DNA of 64,000 nt from Paratrimastix pyriformis (Eukaryota > Preaxostyla > Paratrimastigidae): assembly GCA_027972325.1 (NCBI GenBank), contig JAPMOS010000038.1:71001-135000 (forward strand). Reading direction: 5' to 3'. Shown here one piece after another: positions 20,358-31,183 of the stretch; position 1 is the stretch's first letter; each line of letters opens with the position of its first letter. A program made the translations under genes and the position numbers. A model generated the notes under the pieces. That model was not told the origin of the DNA. It made no database searches and saw nothing but the letters and a program-made list of their open reading frames with translations.

Positions 20358-23300
20358 TTACTTGGTCTTGCTCTGCTCGGAATCGCTGGGAGAAGGCTGT
20401 ACAGTGCTCGGAGACACCGGCTTGGGCCACGACATCCCCAGGGCATGCAATGCCTTGGCGGTCACCATCGAGAGGGGGATGAAGCCGATCCAGGCAACGT
20501 GCCCCCACCAGTCCAGGGCATGCCAGGCGGCGATCGATTGGGAGCCCGAGAGAAGCTGGCGGTCAAGTTATTGGGGAAGGAGACAAGGAGATGAGTGACC
20601 CCTGGTTGAAGCCGCCGCACACGCCCAATACCCCGGGGAATCGCGACCCGGACCAGGAACGCGGCGCCCAGGTAGTTGATGGAGAGCTGAACGTAGGCCC
20701 ACTTGGCAAGCCAGACAAGCCCATCCCACAGGCGCCGGGCGGGCGTGCGGGGCTCGGGGCCCCGCTGGAAGATGGCGAACCCGGCGAGTCGGTGGCCGAT
20801 CTCTGCGAAGATATGCCGGCAGGCAGTGCGGAGGGCAAGAGGAGGGGCGACACAGGGGCAGGACCTGAGTGTGAGTTTTCAGGGAGGTATGCGGGGATGT
20901 CTACGTTGTACCGTGGTGGTCTTTCATTCGGTGTCCTTGCTCCCTGGTCCCCCATGCGTTTATCCCCCCGGGGTCACGAGTGGCCCAAGGTGCGATGGAC
21001 GGGAGGGCGGCAGCTGCAGACGGCGGTGCGAGTAGATCAGGAAGGCGAACGAGAGGAAATACATGTAGTACCCCGGGTAGAAGCCCTGGTCCCACCAACA
21101 CCCCCGAACCCGGGTGGTAGCCACAGGAGAATCGAAAATGAGAGGAAATACATGGAGTACCACCCCGGGTCGAAGCGTCCCGCCAAACGGGTGATCGCCA
21201 CAGAGGAAATCAAATCGAAAGTGAGAAGAGCAGGCATGTGATGATGGGCGGACCCCCTGGTCCCAGGACACGGACACGGACACAAAGACCTCTGCCTTTT
21301 TATGATTTTTCCCCGTTCCTGCTCCCTCTCCTGTCTTGAGACGCGCACATCGACCTCTGTTCCCCTCCCCCTTCCACCCCCTTCCACCCTTCCCCCATGG
21401 TATTTCTCTCTTTCCATACCGACACACAACCCCAACGTGCGGTGCGGAAAGCGACGGGCGGAGCAGGTGGGAAGGCGGGGCGGACATGCCACAGGGCACG
21501 CACACACACCCCCCAACACACAGAACGCGAGAGCGTGGGGGGCAGGCAGCGCAGGCGGGAGGGCGGGGGGCGGACATGCCACAGGGCCGAGAAGCCGAAC
21601 GAGACGTAGAACATCCACAGCATGACGTGACCCTGCTCGTCCCGGGGCCCACGGGTGTGGATATCTGGGCGGGCGGGCGGTGCGGGTGGGCGGGAGATCA
21701 GAAGGTGTTGTGTGTGAATATGACCGGGGCGGCCCACGGGTGTGGATATCTGGGCGGGTGCGGGTGGGCGGTGCAGGTGCTGGAGATCAGAATGTGGGTG
21801 TGGATATGACCGGCGGAAGGGAGGCGGTGCGGGGGGTCGTTTAAAGAGCTGTATGGTATGTCGGGGGAGGGCCGGCTTGGCAACTGGCAAGGCGGGACGA
21901 GCAAGACGACAGGCAGCAGCCGGCCACGATTCAGTGCAGAGGGTGGTCGGGGGCAGGGGGGGACGAGGGGAGCGCAGGCACGGACAGTACTTGATGAGCC
22001 GCTGGACGGAGACGTTCCAGTTCTCGAGGAACCGCGAGGGGTTTGTGGCCAGCTCGCAGCCGAAGAAGTGCAGGTTGGTCACGGGCTCCCTGGGGGGTGG
22101 CAGGATGGGTGGGTGGCGAGATGGGTGGGTGGTTGGTGAGACGGGTTGGTGGGACAGGGAGACGGGATGGTGAGATAGGGGTGGTTGGTGAGACGGGAGG
22201 GTTGGGGAGGCAGAAGGGTTGGGGAGGCAGAAGGGTTGGGGAGGCAGAAGGGTTGGGGAGGCAGAAGGGTTGGGGAGGCAGAAGGGTTGGAGAGGCAGAA
22301 GGGTTGGAGAGGCAGAAGGGTTGGGGAGACGGGGTTGGGGAGACAGGAGAGTTGGACGGTTAGAATGGCGGGGGGTGTATGGGAGAGGGCAGAGGTTGAT
22401 GTTGTTTCGACGAAGGGGGTTGAGTAGATCATACCGACCAGGTCTGGCCATCCCAACCCACCCCCGACAGGATAATCGTGGCCTCGGCCATCATCCAGAT
22501 GCCGTAGTAGCGGAACCGGGCCACCCAGGCCAGGATGTGCATGTACATCATGCTGACGGGGTGGTGGGGTCACGAAGAAATATGGAAGTGGATATCACCG
22601 ACCGGTAGAGGAGACTATGCTGCCGGAATTCGGCCGCGAGCAGGCCCTCGCTCGTCCAGGGCATCTTGACAAAGTACGGGAGGAGCATCGGCGGGGCCAC
22701 CACGTAGCACCGCAGGGCATCCTTGAAGCGGCGCGAGGGAGCCTGCAGGACCCGGGGTTACAGAGAGAAATAATTGTCTGATTTCCCGCGGGACCCGGAG
22801 TGCGGGTGATGGTGGTGGGTGATGGTGGTGGGTGATGGTGGTGGGTGGTGGGTGGTGGGTGGTGGGTGGGGATGGGATGGTGGTGGTGGTGGTGGTGGTG
22901 GTTCACGAACCTTGGTCTTGCAGGCATTCAAATAGTAGGCCATCTCAAACCCGGGGCCGACCACCAGTGTCGGTGGGAAGAAAATGTACCCCATGTACTC
23001 CAAGAAGGTGGGCATTTGCACAATCTTGCATGCTTGGGTGTGCCGTCCCATGACCTTGTCCCCGTTCTCGGGGAGCCCATCGTAAATGTCCCAGGCACTC
23101 GAAATGCCTGAAGGATGGAGCTGTTGAACAAATAAAAACAATACCATGAAACAGACATTTTTGGGAAATAATCATGGCAGTGCCAGTTTGGTCAATGACC
23201 CAGCAGAGGTAGCATCTCATTAAGGACTCGATGGCCCTGGAATTTGTCAGGAAAAAAAATGCGGAAAGGATAGAGTACATACCCGGCAGATTTATAGAGG

Positions 23301-23620
23301 AGGGTGAAAACCAGAATGACAGTGGGGTGCTTCCGGCCGACTCCGACCCGAATAAGGACGTACGTGATGACAGGCAGCGCAAGAAGGTACAAAAAGCTCT
23401 TTACCCCATACATGTAGAGCACCAGCAAAATGCCCACCATGGTTGAGACTACGTGTTTGGCGGTTGGTGAGCGAATGTATGGAAACAGTAAAGAGAAGTA
23501 AATCATGGAAACCATCTGGGAGACGGTTTTGAAAAAATCGATTCGCAGTCCCGTGAGTGCGGCTCCACGTTCCACCAAAGCATTGAACCGGCCCAAGACT
23601 GAAACGACAGCCTCCATCAT
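20358..23620 (-). CDS. MBOAT-family lysophospholipid acyltransferase
   Basis: Start MMEAVVSVLGRFNALVERG (23620), then several membrane segments. Landmarks in family order: SSAWDIYDG, QMPTFLEYMGYIFFPPTLVVGP (about 23025-22950), ILSGVGWDG, ELATNPSRFLENWNVSV with the conserved WN, the active-site SALWH at an exon end near 21590, GFYPGYYMYFLSF near 21080, and late segments KWAYVQLSINYLGAAF and HALDWWGHVAWIGF. It ends QSKTK-stop. Known: plant, yeast (ALE1) and animal (LPCAT3/MBOAT) members re-acylate lysophospholipids at the ER. Introns include a 17-bp minisatellite (22.2 kb) and two exon-edge duplications around the catalytic His exon. Ten or so exons; several joins are approximate. Confidence 0.85.
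21075..21200 (-). repeat. Duplicated edge of the GFYPGYY exon in the acyltransferase gene
   Basis: On the minus strand, CCCGGGGTGGTACTCCATGT-ATTTCCTCTC (about 21180-21140) is a diverged second copy of CCCGGGGTACTACATGTATT-TCCTCTC (about 21080-21045). The upstream copy is not in frame with a usable exon. Confidence 0.7.
21470..21610 (-). repeat. Duplicated edge of the SALWH exon
   Basis: The exon end CCCTGTGGCATGTCCGCCCC (about 21590-21570) recurs about 90 bp further into the intron (about 21497-21478) with the same following GC-rich context. The copy carries the donor-like GTCCGC again. Confidence 0.65.
22190..22335. repeat. 17-bp minisatellite (GGTTGGGGAGGCAGAAG)
   Basis: Seven to eight near-identical copies in an intron of the acyltransferase gene, with related GATGGGTGGT repeats just to the left. 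Confidence 0.9.
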
Positions 23621-23807
23621 CGAGTCAAAAGGCAGTCTCCGAAACCGGGTGTGGCAATGGCCCCTTCCGGAGAAATTGAGACCCGGAGGCTCGGCGGGCG
23701 TGAACAGGGACCGGCGGACGAGAAAAAGGATCCTAATAGTTAGATCCTGCACACGGGCCCAGTTCCCGAGGAAAGTATAGAACAGCAACTATTCTGACAA
23801 TATTAAA

Positions 23808-25297
23808 TCATTGGATGGTTGGTGGCGGCTGGGCGGTTGCCGAAGGGCCCAGAAAGTCATCAGCGGTGCCAGCTTCCTCAAAACCGTCAAACTCCACATC
23901 CCCAAATTCCACCTCGGCGTCGCCGGGTTGTTCATCGTCGGGGTTTTCCACAGGCATCGCTGTCGTTGCGGTTGTCTCGTCCTCTTGTTGTGGGGGTTGC
24001 GGTTGCGGCCGAAGTGGGCCTCGGAGCAACTCATCCTCAGATTCGGCCTGCTCTCGGGCGCGGATCGCCTCCTTGATCCGTCGTTTGGTTTCATGCTCCT
24101 CCTCACGGGCGCGTCGCGCGTCCTGGTATCTAGAGGAGGGGTTGGGTCTGCGGTTCGGTCGACATATCACAATCACTGCAGACGCTTGTGTTGTAGGGTC
24201 AGTGGTGGGATTTCGCAGCGTAGCATACCGAGCCAACAGCGCACGGAGTGGAGAGTTGGGCGGCGTGTGATGATGCAACACGAACTCGTTCATGTTGGCT
24301 GGACGGGAGTAATGTCAGGGTGGATAGACCCCCGGCGTGGTCGACAAACCTTTCGCCCCTTCGCAAAGCTTGGCAATGTTCTTCACGATCGCCAAGAGGG
24401 CATCGGCGCTCTGTCCGAATCGCTTTCGGATGTAACTGTCAGAGCAAAAGGGGACCGAGCGTTTGGATCCGGTCGTGTGGCAGGGGTTCCAGACCTTTCC
24501 ATGTCGATTCGGAATCCAGCTGCCTCGACCCACAGAACCCCGAGGGCGACCTGGAGAGGGAGGAAGCGCCGGGGTGATATCCACCACGAAAAAGGGCAAT
24601 CAATGAATTGGGCGAACCTGCGCAGGGGTTCTCAGGAGAATCACATCTGTGCACAACAAGGCTCGGGTGTTGATCCGGGCACGCTCGAGAATGGCCGCTT
24701 CATCCAGGGTGGGATAGTCCAGCTGGTGGGGAAAAAAGGATGGACGGGTGGTGGTGGTTTCGAAAAACACGCGACAAAGGGGAACCTTGAGCTGACTGAC
24801 GAAGCCCAGTGCTGGTCGGTAGGGATGGTACACCAAAAGATTGAAGCGCAGCCCTTCGAGGAGGGTGACTTCAGTCTCCAGGATCCGCTCGCCCTTGGGG
24901 CCACAGTCGGGCCCGCCACCAACCCTTCGGGTCATCTCACCGATGGAGATGTGATACTCCTCCGCTTTCGACGCAAGAAATAGGCAGGTGTTCATGAGCG
25001 TCGCAGGATCGTACTCCAGAAGGGAGTGATACAGGAAGAACCGCTTGAAATAGATGACGGCGGTGGCCTGCGGAAATGCGTTTAAGCAAGTGTCCCTTTT
25101 GTCTCTGTACAACAGACTTGCACCTTCTCGGGGAAGCCGCGGGACTCACCGTAATTGAGGAGGGAGACTTCGAAATGGCGTTTGAGAAGTCGATCCTCGT
25201 TTTCTTGCAGTTTTCCAAGATGTTCTCGCCGCAAACTGGATAATTTTTCCTGGCTGAAAATCCAGTTCTTGTGTGTTGATGTTTGGAAGGTCGCCAT
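23808..25297 (-). CDS. CCNH: Cyclin H-like (CDK-activating kinase / TFIIH)
   Basis: Start MATFQTSTHKNWIFSQEKLS (25297), the NWxFS signature typical of cyclin H N-termini. The first cyclin box follows: AVIYFKRFFLYHSLLEYDP, TCLFLASKAEEYHISIGE, LEGLRFNLLVYHPYRP. The second fold is split over small exons: TDVILLRTPAQ, VALGVLWVEAAGFRIDME and YIRKRFGQSADALLAIVK. It ends in a charged coiled-coil and acidic tail (stop at 23808). Known: cyclin H pairs with CDK7 and MAT1 to phosphorylate cell-cycle CDKs and the Pol II CTD. Donors include GTGAGT, GTTCCC, GTCTGG and GTTTGT. It is divergent from the LRR gene at 25428. Confidence 0.85.
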
Positions 25298-25427
25298 CGC
25301 AGAAAGAAGTTTGAAAGACCACTCGATGCGAAATAGGTTATGTATCCCTGGCTCTTGCCTTCGGAGCCTTAGTTCGGCCCCTCTCCAAAGAACAACAAGG
25401 AGAACTCATCGGGCCCCTCCTTCCATC
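25298..25427. promoter_or_regulatory. Putative bidirectional promoter, cyclin H / LRR-LF gene
   Basis: 130 bp between divergent start codons with no other feature. Assigned by position only. Confidence 0.4.
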
Positions 25428-28400
25428 ATGCGCCTTACAATTGACAAAATTGGGGCGAAGTTGGGAAGGGTCTGCCGTTTTTTACAGTTTTTGCCCTCAC
25501 ATGTCACAGCTCGTGGATATCGCCACTGTCACCGAGCTCGACCTACCCTCGATGCAAATTGATGATGTTGGTTCGTTTGAGAAGTTGCTCTGCCTGAAAC
25601 GGTTGGACTTGAGCGGGAACCGCTTCAAGATGATGAAGCATATCGAGGGGCTCTTCCGGGCACCCTCCCTGTTGCACCTCGACCTTTCCGGATGCCCCCT
25701 GTGTAAGCATCCGCAGTACCGTGAAACTCTGATTGCCAATATTCCCACCCTCCAATCACTCGATGGCGTGTCTGTGCATTCACTCGCTCGGTCCCACTGA
25801 TCCGGCTCACATACTCCTCCAGGCGAGTTACCCCCGCGGAGCGCCAGGCCGCCCAGCGTCTTGTTGAGGGACAACCTCCGTCGGAAGGCCTCTTCCAAGA
25901 GGAGCGGCTGCCTGCCTCGTCTCCCCTCGACACCCCGGTCGACGACACCCCTGCGGAGGTCGAGACTGCCCCTGCCCCTGCCCCCAAGTCCCGACCCGCG
26001 GCACCGCAGAAGCCCACCCGCGGTCTTTTCGATGAGGACGAGCCCGAGGAGAAGAAGGACCACGAAACCGTTGAGGAGACTAGTACCCCGGCACGCGAGG
26101 AACCCACGGATCTGTTCGGGGGCGACGAATTCGACCCCCTGAGCGCCCCCAAGCCCAAGCCCAAGCCCAAGCCCAAGCCGGCCCCCGAGCGTCTGGTTTC
26201 CCCGCCCGTCTCGTCGCCAATCCCCAAGGCCCCCGCTATGAAGCCGGCAGAGGACCTCTTCGCCGAATCGGCCGACCCCCTGGCCGAGCCGGCCCCCGCG
26301 CCGTCCCGCAAGATGCCAGAACCCCCGGTGGACGCCCCCATCCGCGCCAGCCCCAACCCGGAGGTGGCCCCACGCAAGGGTCCGGCCCCTGCCCCTGCCC
26401 CTGCCCCGTCCCCGGCCAAGAAACCGGCCGAAGACCTGTTCGCACCCCTGGAAGACGAGGAACCCCTGCCGCCCCCGGCCCGCAAGCCGGTCGCCGCCCC
26501 TCGCCAGCCCGAGGAGCCCGCCGCCCCCGCCGTCCCGGCCCGGCCCCTGGCCGCCCCCGCGGGCGACCTGTTCAGCAGCGAGGGGATGTTTGGCGGGAAG
26601 GCAGATGCCGCCCCCGCACCGTCGCCCGCGAAGAAGCCCGCGACCCGGTCGGCCGAGGACCTCTTTGGGGCCATCGACGCCATCCTCGCCACCGAGAAGC
26701 CCGCCCCTGCTCCTGCCGTGACGGTCCGGCGCCCTCTGCTGCCAGCCCCGTCAGTCAGGTGGGTGGACTTGGCGGGGTGTGAATGGGTGTCTGTGGACTT
26801 GGCGGGGTGTGAATGGGTGTCTGTGGACTTGGCGGGGTGTGAATGGGTGTCTGTGGACTTGGCGGGGTGTGAATGGGTGTCTGTGGACTTGGCGGGGTGT
26901 GAATGGGTGTCTGTATGTCTGTATGTGTCTGCCTGCCTGTATGGGTCTGCCTGTGTCTGCCTGTCTGTCTGTATGTGTCGCTGTCTCAGCACGTCCTCAT
27001 TCGCATCCTCTCTGCTTCTTCCTCCTCCCCCCGAACGGCCTCGCGATGCGACCGATGTATGCGCTCCTGCTGCCACAGGCCGCAGCCGAGTCCCCCGCCC
27101 CCGCCCCGCCGCTGCCCCGAAGGCCAAGGCGCGCCCCCGACCCGCCACCTTCGACGCACAGGATGACCTGTTTGCGTCCCCCGCCGCCTCGACGCCCCCG
27201 CCCAAGCCATCCAAGCCGACCCGCGGCCTCTTCGACGACGACGAGGCTCCCGCCCTGCCCCCGCCCCCGCCCCCGCCGCCTCGAAGCAGCAGCCCGCCCC
27301 CGCAGCGGGCCAGCGCAAGGGCGGCCTCTTCGATGACGAGCCGCTCGAGGCCGCGCCTGCCCCGTCCCCGTCCCCCAAGCCCGCTGCCTCCCCGGCCCCC
27401 AAACCCGCCCCGTCCCCGGCCCCCAAGCCCGTCAAGGGCCTCTTCGACGACGGCCCCGAGGCCGCTCCCAAGCCCGTCGCTGCCACGCCCAAACGCGCCC
27501 CCGCCCCGGCCAGCAAAGCCCAGGAAGGGCTCTTCGAGGGCATCGACAGCGCCGCCACCGCGGCCCGCTCGGGCCCCAAGCCCAGCAAGCCCAGCGACCT
27601 CTTCGCCGATGCGGACGAGCCCCTGGCGAGCCCCACCGTCCAGCCCAAGGGACCCCGGGCCTCCCCGCCCCCGTCCGCTGCTGCCCCCGCCAAGGGCGGC
27701 GACCTCTTTGCCGAGCATCCCGCCGAGCCTGCTGCTCCCCGGCATACCTCCCCCCCGGCTCCAGCCGCCGAGGGCCAGGCCACGGGCCACAAGCCGGGCA
27801 TCTTCGCCACGGTCAAGCCGCGCGCCCTGCCCCTGCCCTCGTCCACCGGCGCCGCGTCCACCCTGCCCCGCCCCAAGCTTGCCATGAAGGGCGCCACCGC
27901 CGCTGCTGCTCCTGCGTCGACCAGCCCCGTCCACCACCCCGCCCCTGCCCCTGCCCCCGCTCCGGCACCAGCCCCTGCGGTGGAGCATGCCCCGGCAGTC
28001 GAGCCGACCCACCCGAAGCCCTCCGAGATCGCTGCCAAGGCCGCCGCCACTCGGGCCGTCGTGAAGCCCCTCGTCAAGCCTGCCCCGGTTCCAGCCCCCA
28101 AGCCAGAAGAGCCCAAGCAGCCCGAATCGGCCCCCAAGCCCGCCGAGCGCCCCTTGCCCAAGTACCTCCAGGGCCGGTTCGGCGCCAAGCCGGCCACGCC
28201 CGCCTCCCCGACCCCGGCAAAGCCCGTTGAGAAGCCTGCCGAGGCCGCTCCTGCCCCAGTGGCGGAGAAGCCTGCTGCCGCGAAACCTGCCGAGGTCACT
28301 CCTGCCCCGGCGACTCCTGTCAAGCCTGTTGCGAAACCCGCTGTGACTGCCGCTCCTGCCGCCGAGAAGCCCGCCGAGAAGCCCGCCGAGAAGCCCGCCG

Positions 28401-28624
28401 AGAAGCCCGCCGAGAAGCCCGCCGAGAAGCCCGCCGAGAAGCCCGCCGAGAAGCCCGCCGAGAAGCCCGCCGAGAAGCCCGCCGAGAAGCCCGCCGCTCC
28501 TGTTGCCTCGACTCCCGCTTCGTCTCCTGCCGCTTCAAGTCTGTGGTGGAATGCAATGCGATCATCTGCTGGGTGGTCTTCTTCAATTGTTTTATTTGTT
28601 GAATTTCTTTATGTGTTACATTGA
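25428..28624 (+). CDS. Leucine-rich-repeat protein with a long LF-motif, Pro/Ala/Lys-rich tail
   Basis: Exon 1 (25428-25469) encodes MRLTIDKIGAKLGR. Exon 2 (25510-25769) has LRRs and an LRR cap: CLKRLDLSGNRF, LLHLDLSGCPLC, ANIPTLQSLDG. Exon 3 starts RVTPAERQAAQ, exactly what follows the cap in LRR-cap proteins, confirming donor GTCTGT. The rest (to about 28540) is low complexity, punctuated by some 13 acidic LF motifs: GLFDEDE, DLFGGDE, DLFAESAD, GLFDDDEA, GLFDDEP, GLFDDGPE and others. These recall the LFa motifs of the WASH-complex subunit FAM21, which bind retromer. The tail also holds an 11-fold EKPA repeat. The intron at 26.76-27.07 kb contains five 30-bp repeats. Frame appears to slip by one base in a C-rich stretch near 27255-27290. 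The true 3' end may lie in a further exon, because GTCTGTGG at 28539 looks like a donor. Confidence 0.7.
26765..26916. repeat. 30-bp tandem repeat, five copies
   Basis: GTGGACTTGGCGGGGTGTGA followed by ATGGGTGTCT repeats five times almost perfectly, followed by CTGTCTGTATGT-like sequence. It lies in an intron of the LRR-LF gene, starting about 5 bp from its donor. Confidence 0.95.
28369..28496 (+). repeat. Coding 12-bp repeat (GAGAAGCCCGCC, encodes EKPA)
   Basis: Ten to eleven perfect copies in frame in the tail of the LRR-LF protein. The lack of synonymous differences means recent expansion or homogenisation. Confidence 0.95.
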
Positions 28625-28633
28625 AATGCCTAC

Positions 28634-29992
28634 TTGGTCATTTGTGCTTGCTTTTTCGGTCTGCCTACACAATGTCGCAATGCCTGCATTCCCACATGCA
28701 CTGTCAACCGTGGCGCCGGAAATCCGAGTTTGCCTTTTTTCCTCTACCTCAACAAATTGGTTCGCCTGGACGATTTACCGGACGATTTGCTCCCCGTCAT
28801 CGCATCCTTCCTCTGCGACATTGCCGACATCTATCATCTCATCTCCGTTTCCCAACGGTGGCGAGCACTCACTTCTGCCGGCGTTTTTGCGCTTGATTTT
28901 TCCACGTGGGTTGTTCAACTGACCGAGCATGCTCTGATTTGCGCTGTCCGACGTTTCCCAGATCTCCACAAACTCAGCCTATACGATTGTGCCGCCCAAT
29001 GCACCCCCAATGCCATTCGTGAAATCTCCGCGTGCAAACGAATGGAAGATCTCGATCTCACCCGGTGCTCCCTCGTCACTGATGACTGTGTGCACATGAT
29101 TGCCGCCGGGTGTCCGCATCTTCGGTCTCTTTCCCTTGCCGAATGCACCCTCCTCACCGACGAGGCCATGACATCCCTCTCTGCGCATTGTCCCGAGCTC
29201 TCCAAATTGAATTTGTACGGCAGCCTCATCACCGACACTGCTGTTGCCATCCTCGTTCAAGGGTGCGGGCGTCTTGAATCGCTGTCCCTGTGGAATTGTC
29301 TCCGGGTGACGGATCGCAGTGTCACTGCGGTGGCCACCTCATGCGCTCAGACCATCCGAAAACTCAATCTTGCCAACCTTTCTGCAATCTCTGATTGGGG
29401 TATGCAATCCATCGCACGCTCATGCCACAAACTGGAGAGCATCCAATTGGTCCAGTGCCGCCTCCTCTCGGATGCCGGGGTGGCCGCTCTGGCTGGGGGC
29501 TGCCCACGACTTCGTTCGGTGAATCTCTGGAATTGTGTGGCACTCTCCGATCAGTCTCTGATCGCCTTGTCCAAATGTAGGCTGCTCCAAAAATTGAATG
29601 TGGAGAACTGCTACCGCTTCACCGACGCTGGTGTTATCGCCCTCTCTGTTGGCTGTCCCCTTCTTCGGATGTGTAACTTGTGGTCGTGTGGTGGTCTCAC
29701 TGATGCCAGTGTTCGGTCTCTTTCGGTGCACTGTCCCTGTTTGTTGGAGTTGTGTGTTGCCGGATGTTCACTGCTGACTGATACCAGTGTCCGTTCGTTG
29801 GTTGAGCATTCCCCCAAATTAGCTCGACTCAACTTGAATCACTGTATGCACATCACCGCCGATGGAGTGGCCCTTCTCGCCACCCATCCGACCCTGCGCT
29901 CACTGACCGTTGCGTATTGTCCCGCCATCTCCCAAAATGACCTTGGTCGTTTTCAAACCATCAATCCGAGGCTTCGCATCTCGCTGCGGTAA
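28634..29992 (+). CDS. F-box and cysteine-containing LRR protein (FBXL type)
   Basis: One long open exon. An F-box (LDDLPDDLLPVIASFLCDI, with the usual WRALTSAG end) is followed by about eleven cysteine-containing LRRs of 25-26 residues with the C-x-x-L-T-D pattern (for example LTRCSLVTDDCV, LWNCLRVTDRSV, VAGCSLLTDTSV). It ends PRLRISLR-stop. Known: FBXL proteins are substrate receptors of SCF ubiquitin ligases. The first in-frame ATG lies after the F-box, so the true start must be in a small upstream exon I cannot place. 28634 is only where the frame opens. It lies in tandem with the LRR-LF gene, 10 bp after that frame closes. Confidence 0.8.
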   Translation: MVICACFFGLPTQCRNACIPTCTVNRGAGNPSLPFFLYLNKLVRLDDLPDDLLPVIASFLCDIADIYHLISVSQRWRALTSAGVFALDFSTWVVQLTEHALICAVRRFPDLHKLSLYDCAAQCTPNAIREISACKRMEDLDLTRCSLVTDDCVHMIAAGCPHLRSLSLAECTLLTDEAMTSLSAHCPELSKLNLYGSLITDTAVAILVQGCGRLESLSLWNCLRVTDRSVTAVATSCAQTIRKLNLANLSAISDWGMQSIARSCHKLESIQLVQCRLLSDAGVAALAGGCPRLRSVNLWNCVALSDQSLIALSKCRLLQKLNVENCYRFTDAGVIALSVGCPLLRMCNLWSCGGLTDASVRSLSVHCPCLLELCVAGCSLLTDTSVRSLVEHSPKLARLNLNHCMHITADGVALLATHPTLRSLTVAYCPAISQNDLGRFQTINPRLRISLR

Positions 29993-30049
29993 TCGACAAA
30001 GTGCGTTTTGTTGGGGGCCCCGTGATTCATCTCCTCTCCTTCCTTTTCC

Positions 30050-30892
30050 TCTGGCTGAATAGATGACCGTGAGACTGCCTTGACTATTTTCGATTTCCTG
30101 AAGTCGGGTTTCAACACTCATGTCGCCTGGAGTGGAGCTTGCCGGTCTGTTTCTCCCCCTCGATATCGATTCGCTCTAACTCACCGCCCTCTCGCACAGC
30201 TTTGTGATCAAGACCGATGGCGAGGATCTTCATTTCACCATGGATGTTGCCCCTCCTTCGAACGTTGCTCGCGAGGGCGGGTCTGCCATTTCTGAATCCC
30301 CTCGGTCATGTGTTCATTTCTGCTCCTCCCCCCATTTGCAGCCGTGTCACTGTGATGCCTACCTTCGACAGCCGCAACACCATCGGGGTGTTTTTCACTG
30401 CGACCATGCCTCTCTCGACGCTTGTCGAATACACCGGGGGCAAGTTGGGCGTCCTTGCCGCCTCTCGGAACTCCAAGGTTTGTCTCATCCCGCCTTTTGG
30501 GCGCCGCCATCATTACATTTTCCGACAGCTGGAGGTGGACAAGATCGATCAGCTGATGACATGGGAACGGGCCACCCGCCCCAACCCTGGCCAGTACGCT
30601 CGCTACCTTGCTGACCACAAGGGTGCCACCACCACCCCGCCACCCTCCCCCTCCCGCCGCCGCCCCTGCCCCAACTCCCAAGCCCGTCCTTCCTTCCGCC
30701 ATCCCCCACCCCTGCCCTTCCGTGTCCCTGTCCCAGCCCCCTGTCCTTCCTGCTCCCGCCCCTGCCGGCCCTGCCCTTCCGCCCCCTCCCGCACCAGCAC
30801 CAGCCCCTGCCCCTGCCCCAGCCCAGTCCCCTCGGACTGACCTTCCTGCCGCCGGTTCGGTTGCCGCCCTCCGGGCTCGCTTCATGCATTAA
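30050..30892 (+). CDS. Probable SPOC-like domain protein
   Basis: The exon ending near 30147 carries HVAWSGACR. After an intron (donor GTCTGT, acceptor CGCACAG at 30199) it reads FVIKTDGEDLHFTMDVAPPS. A further exon has NTIGVFFTATM, LVEYTGGKLGVLA and SKVCLIPPFG. The sequence W-x-G, then L-x-x-Y with a following GV/LGV strand and a LIPP strand, fits SPOC domains found in transcription and RNA-processing cofactors. I hold this loosely. After ARYLADHK the tail is Pro/Ala-rich and needs a one-base frame change in C-runs near 30620-30660 to reach the C-terminus SVAALRARFMH-stop (30890-30892). The start exon is not identified. Confidence 0.5.
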
Positions 30893-31183
30893 ACCGGCAA
30901 ACCCAATAACGCCTCCCTTCCACCCCACCCCACCCCCCCTCTCTCTCTCTCTTGCTTTCGCTTGACCGCTCTTGTAACCTTTTTGCCTGGGTGTGCGCCC
31001 TCATTCTTCGTGCCTGCTGACTTATATTTCCCGTGTTTGCCACCATTCCGCCGACCCTCTTCGGTGTCCCCATCAGCTTTTTTCGATGTAACGAACTTTT
31101 ACATGGGGGCAGCGAGCGCGAGAAGAAGAAGAAGAAGAAGAAGAAGAGTCCCATCGGCACGTCCCGGCCACCCGCCCCTGGCT

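Noticed and set aside
21640-21810. Possible additional acyltransferase exon in GTGTGGATATCTGGGCGGG-containing DNA
   Set aside because: The segment is an imperfect tandem duplication with no in-frame conserved residues, so it is intronic.
25625-28012. 795-codon minus-strand open frame, Gly/Ala/Arg-rich
   Set aside because: Antisense shadow of the Pro/Ala-rich LRR-LF gene. GC-rich Pro codons suppress stops on the other strand, and no domain or splice pattern supports it.
28540-28800. Fusion of the LRR-LF gene with the following F-box/LRR gene through the GTCTGT donor at 28539
   Set aside because: No convincing acceptor precedes the F-box. LRR-LF and FBXL are distinct known types, so I kept two genes and noted the uncertainty.
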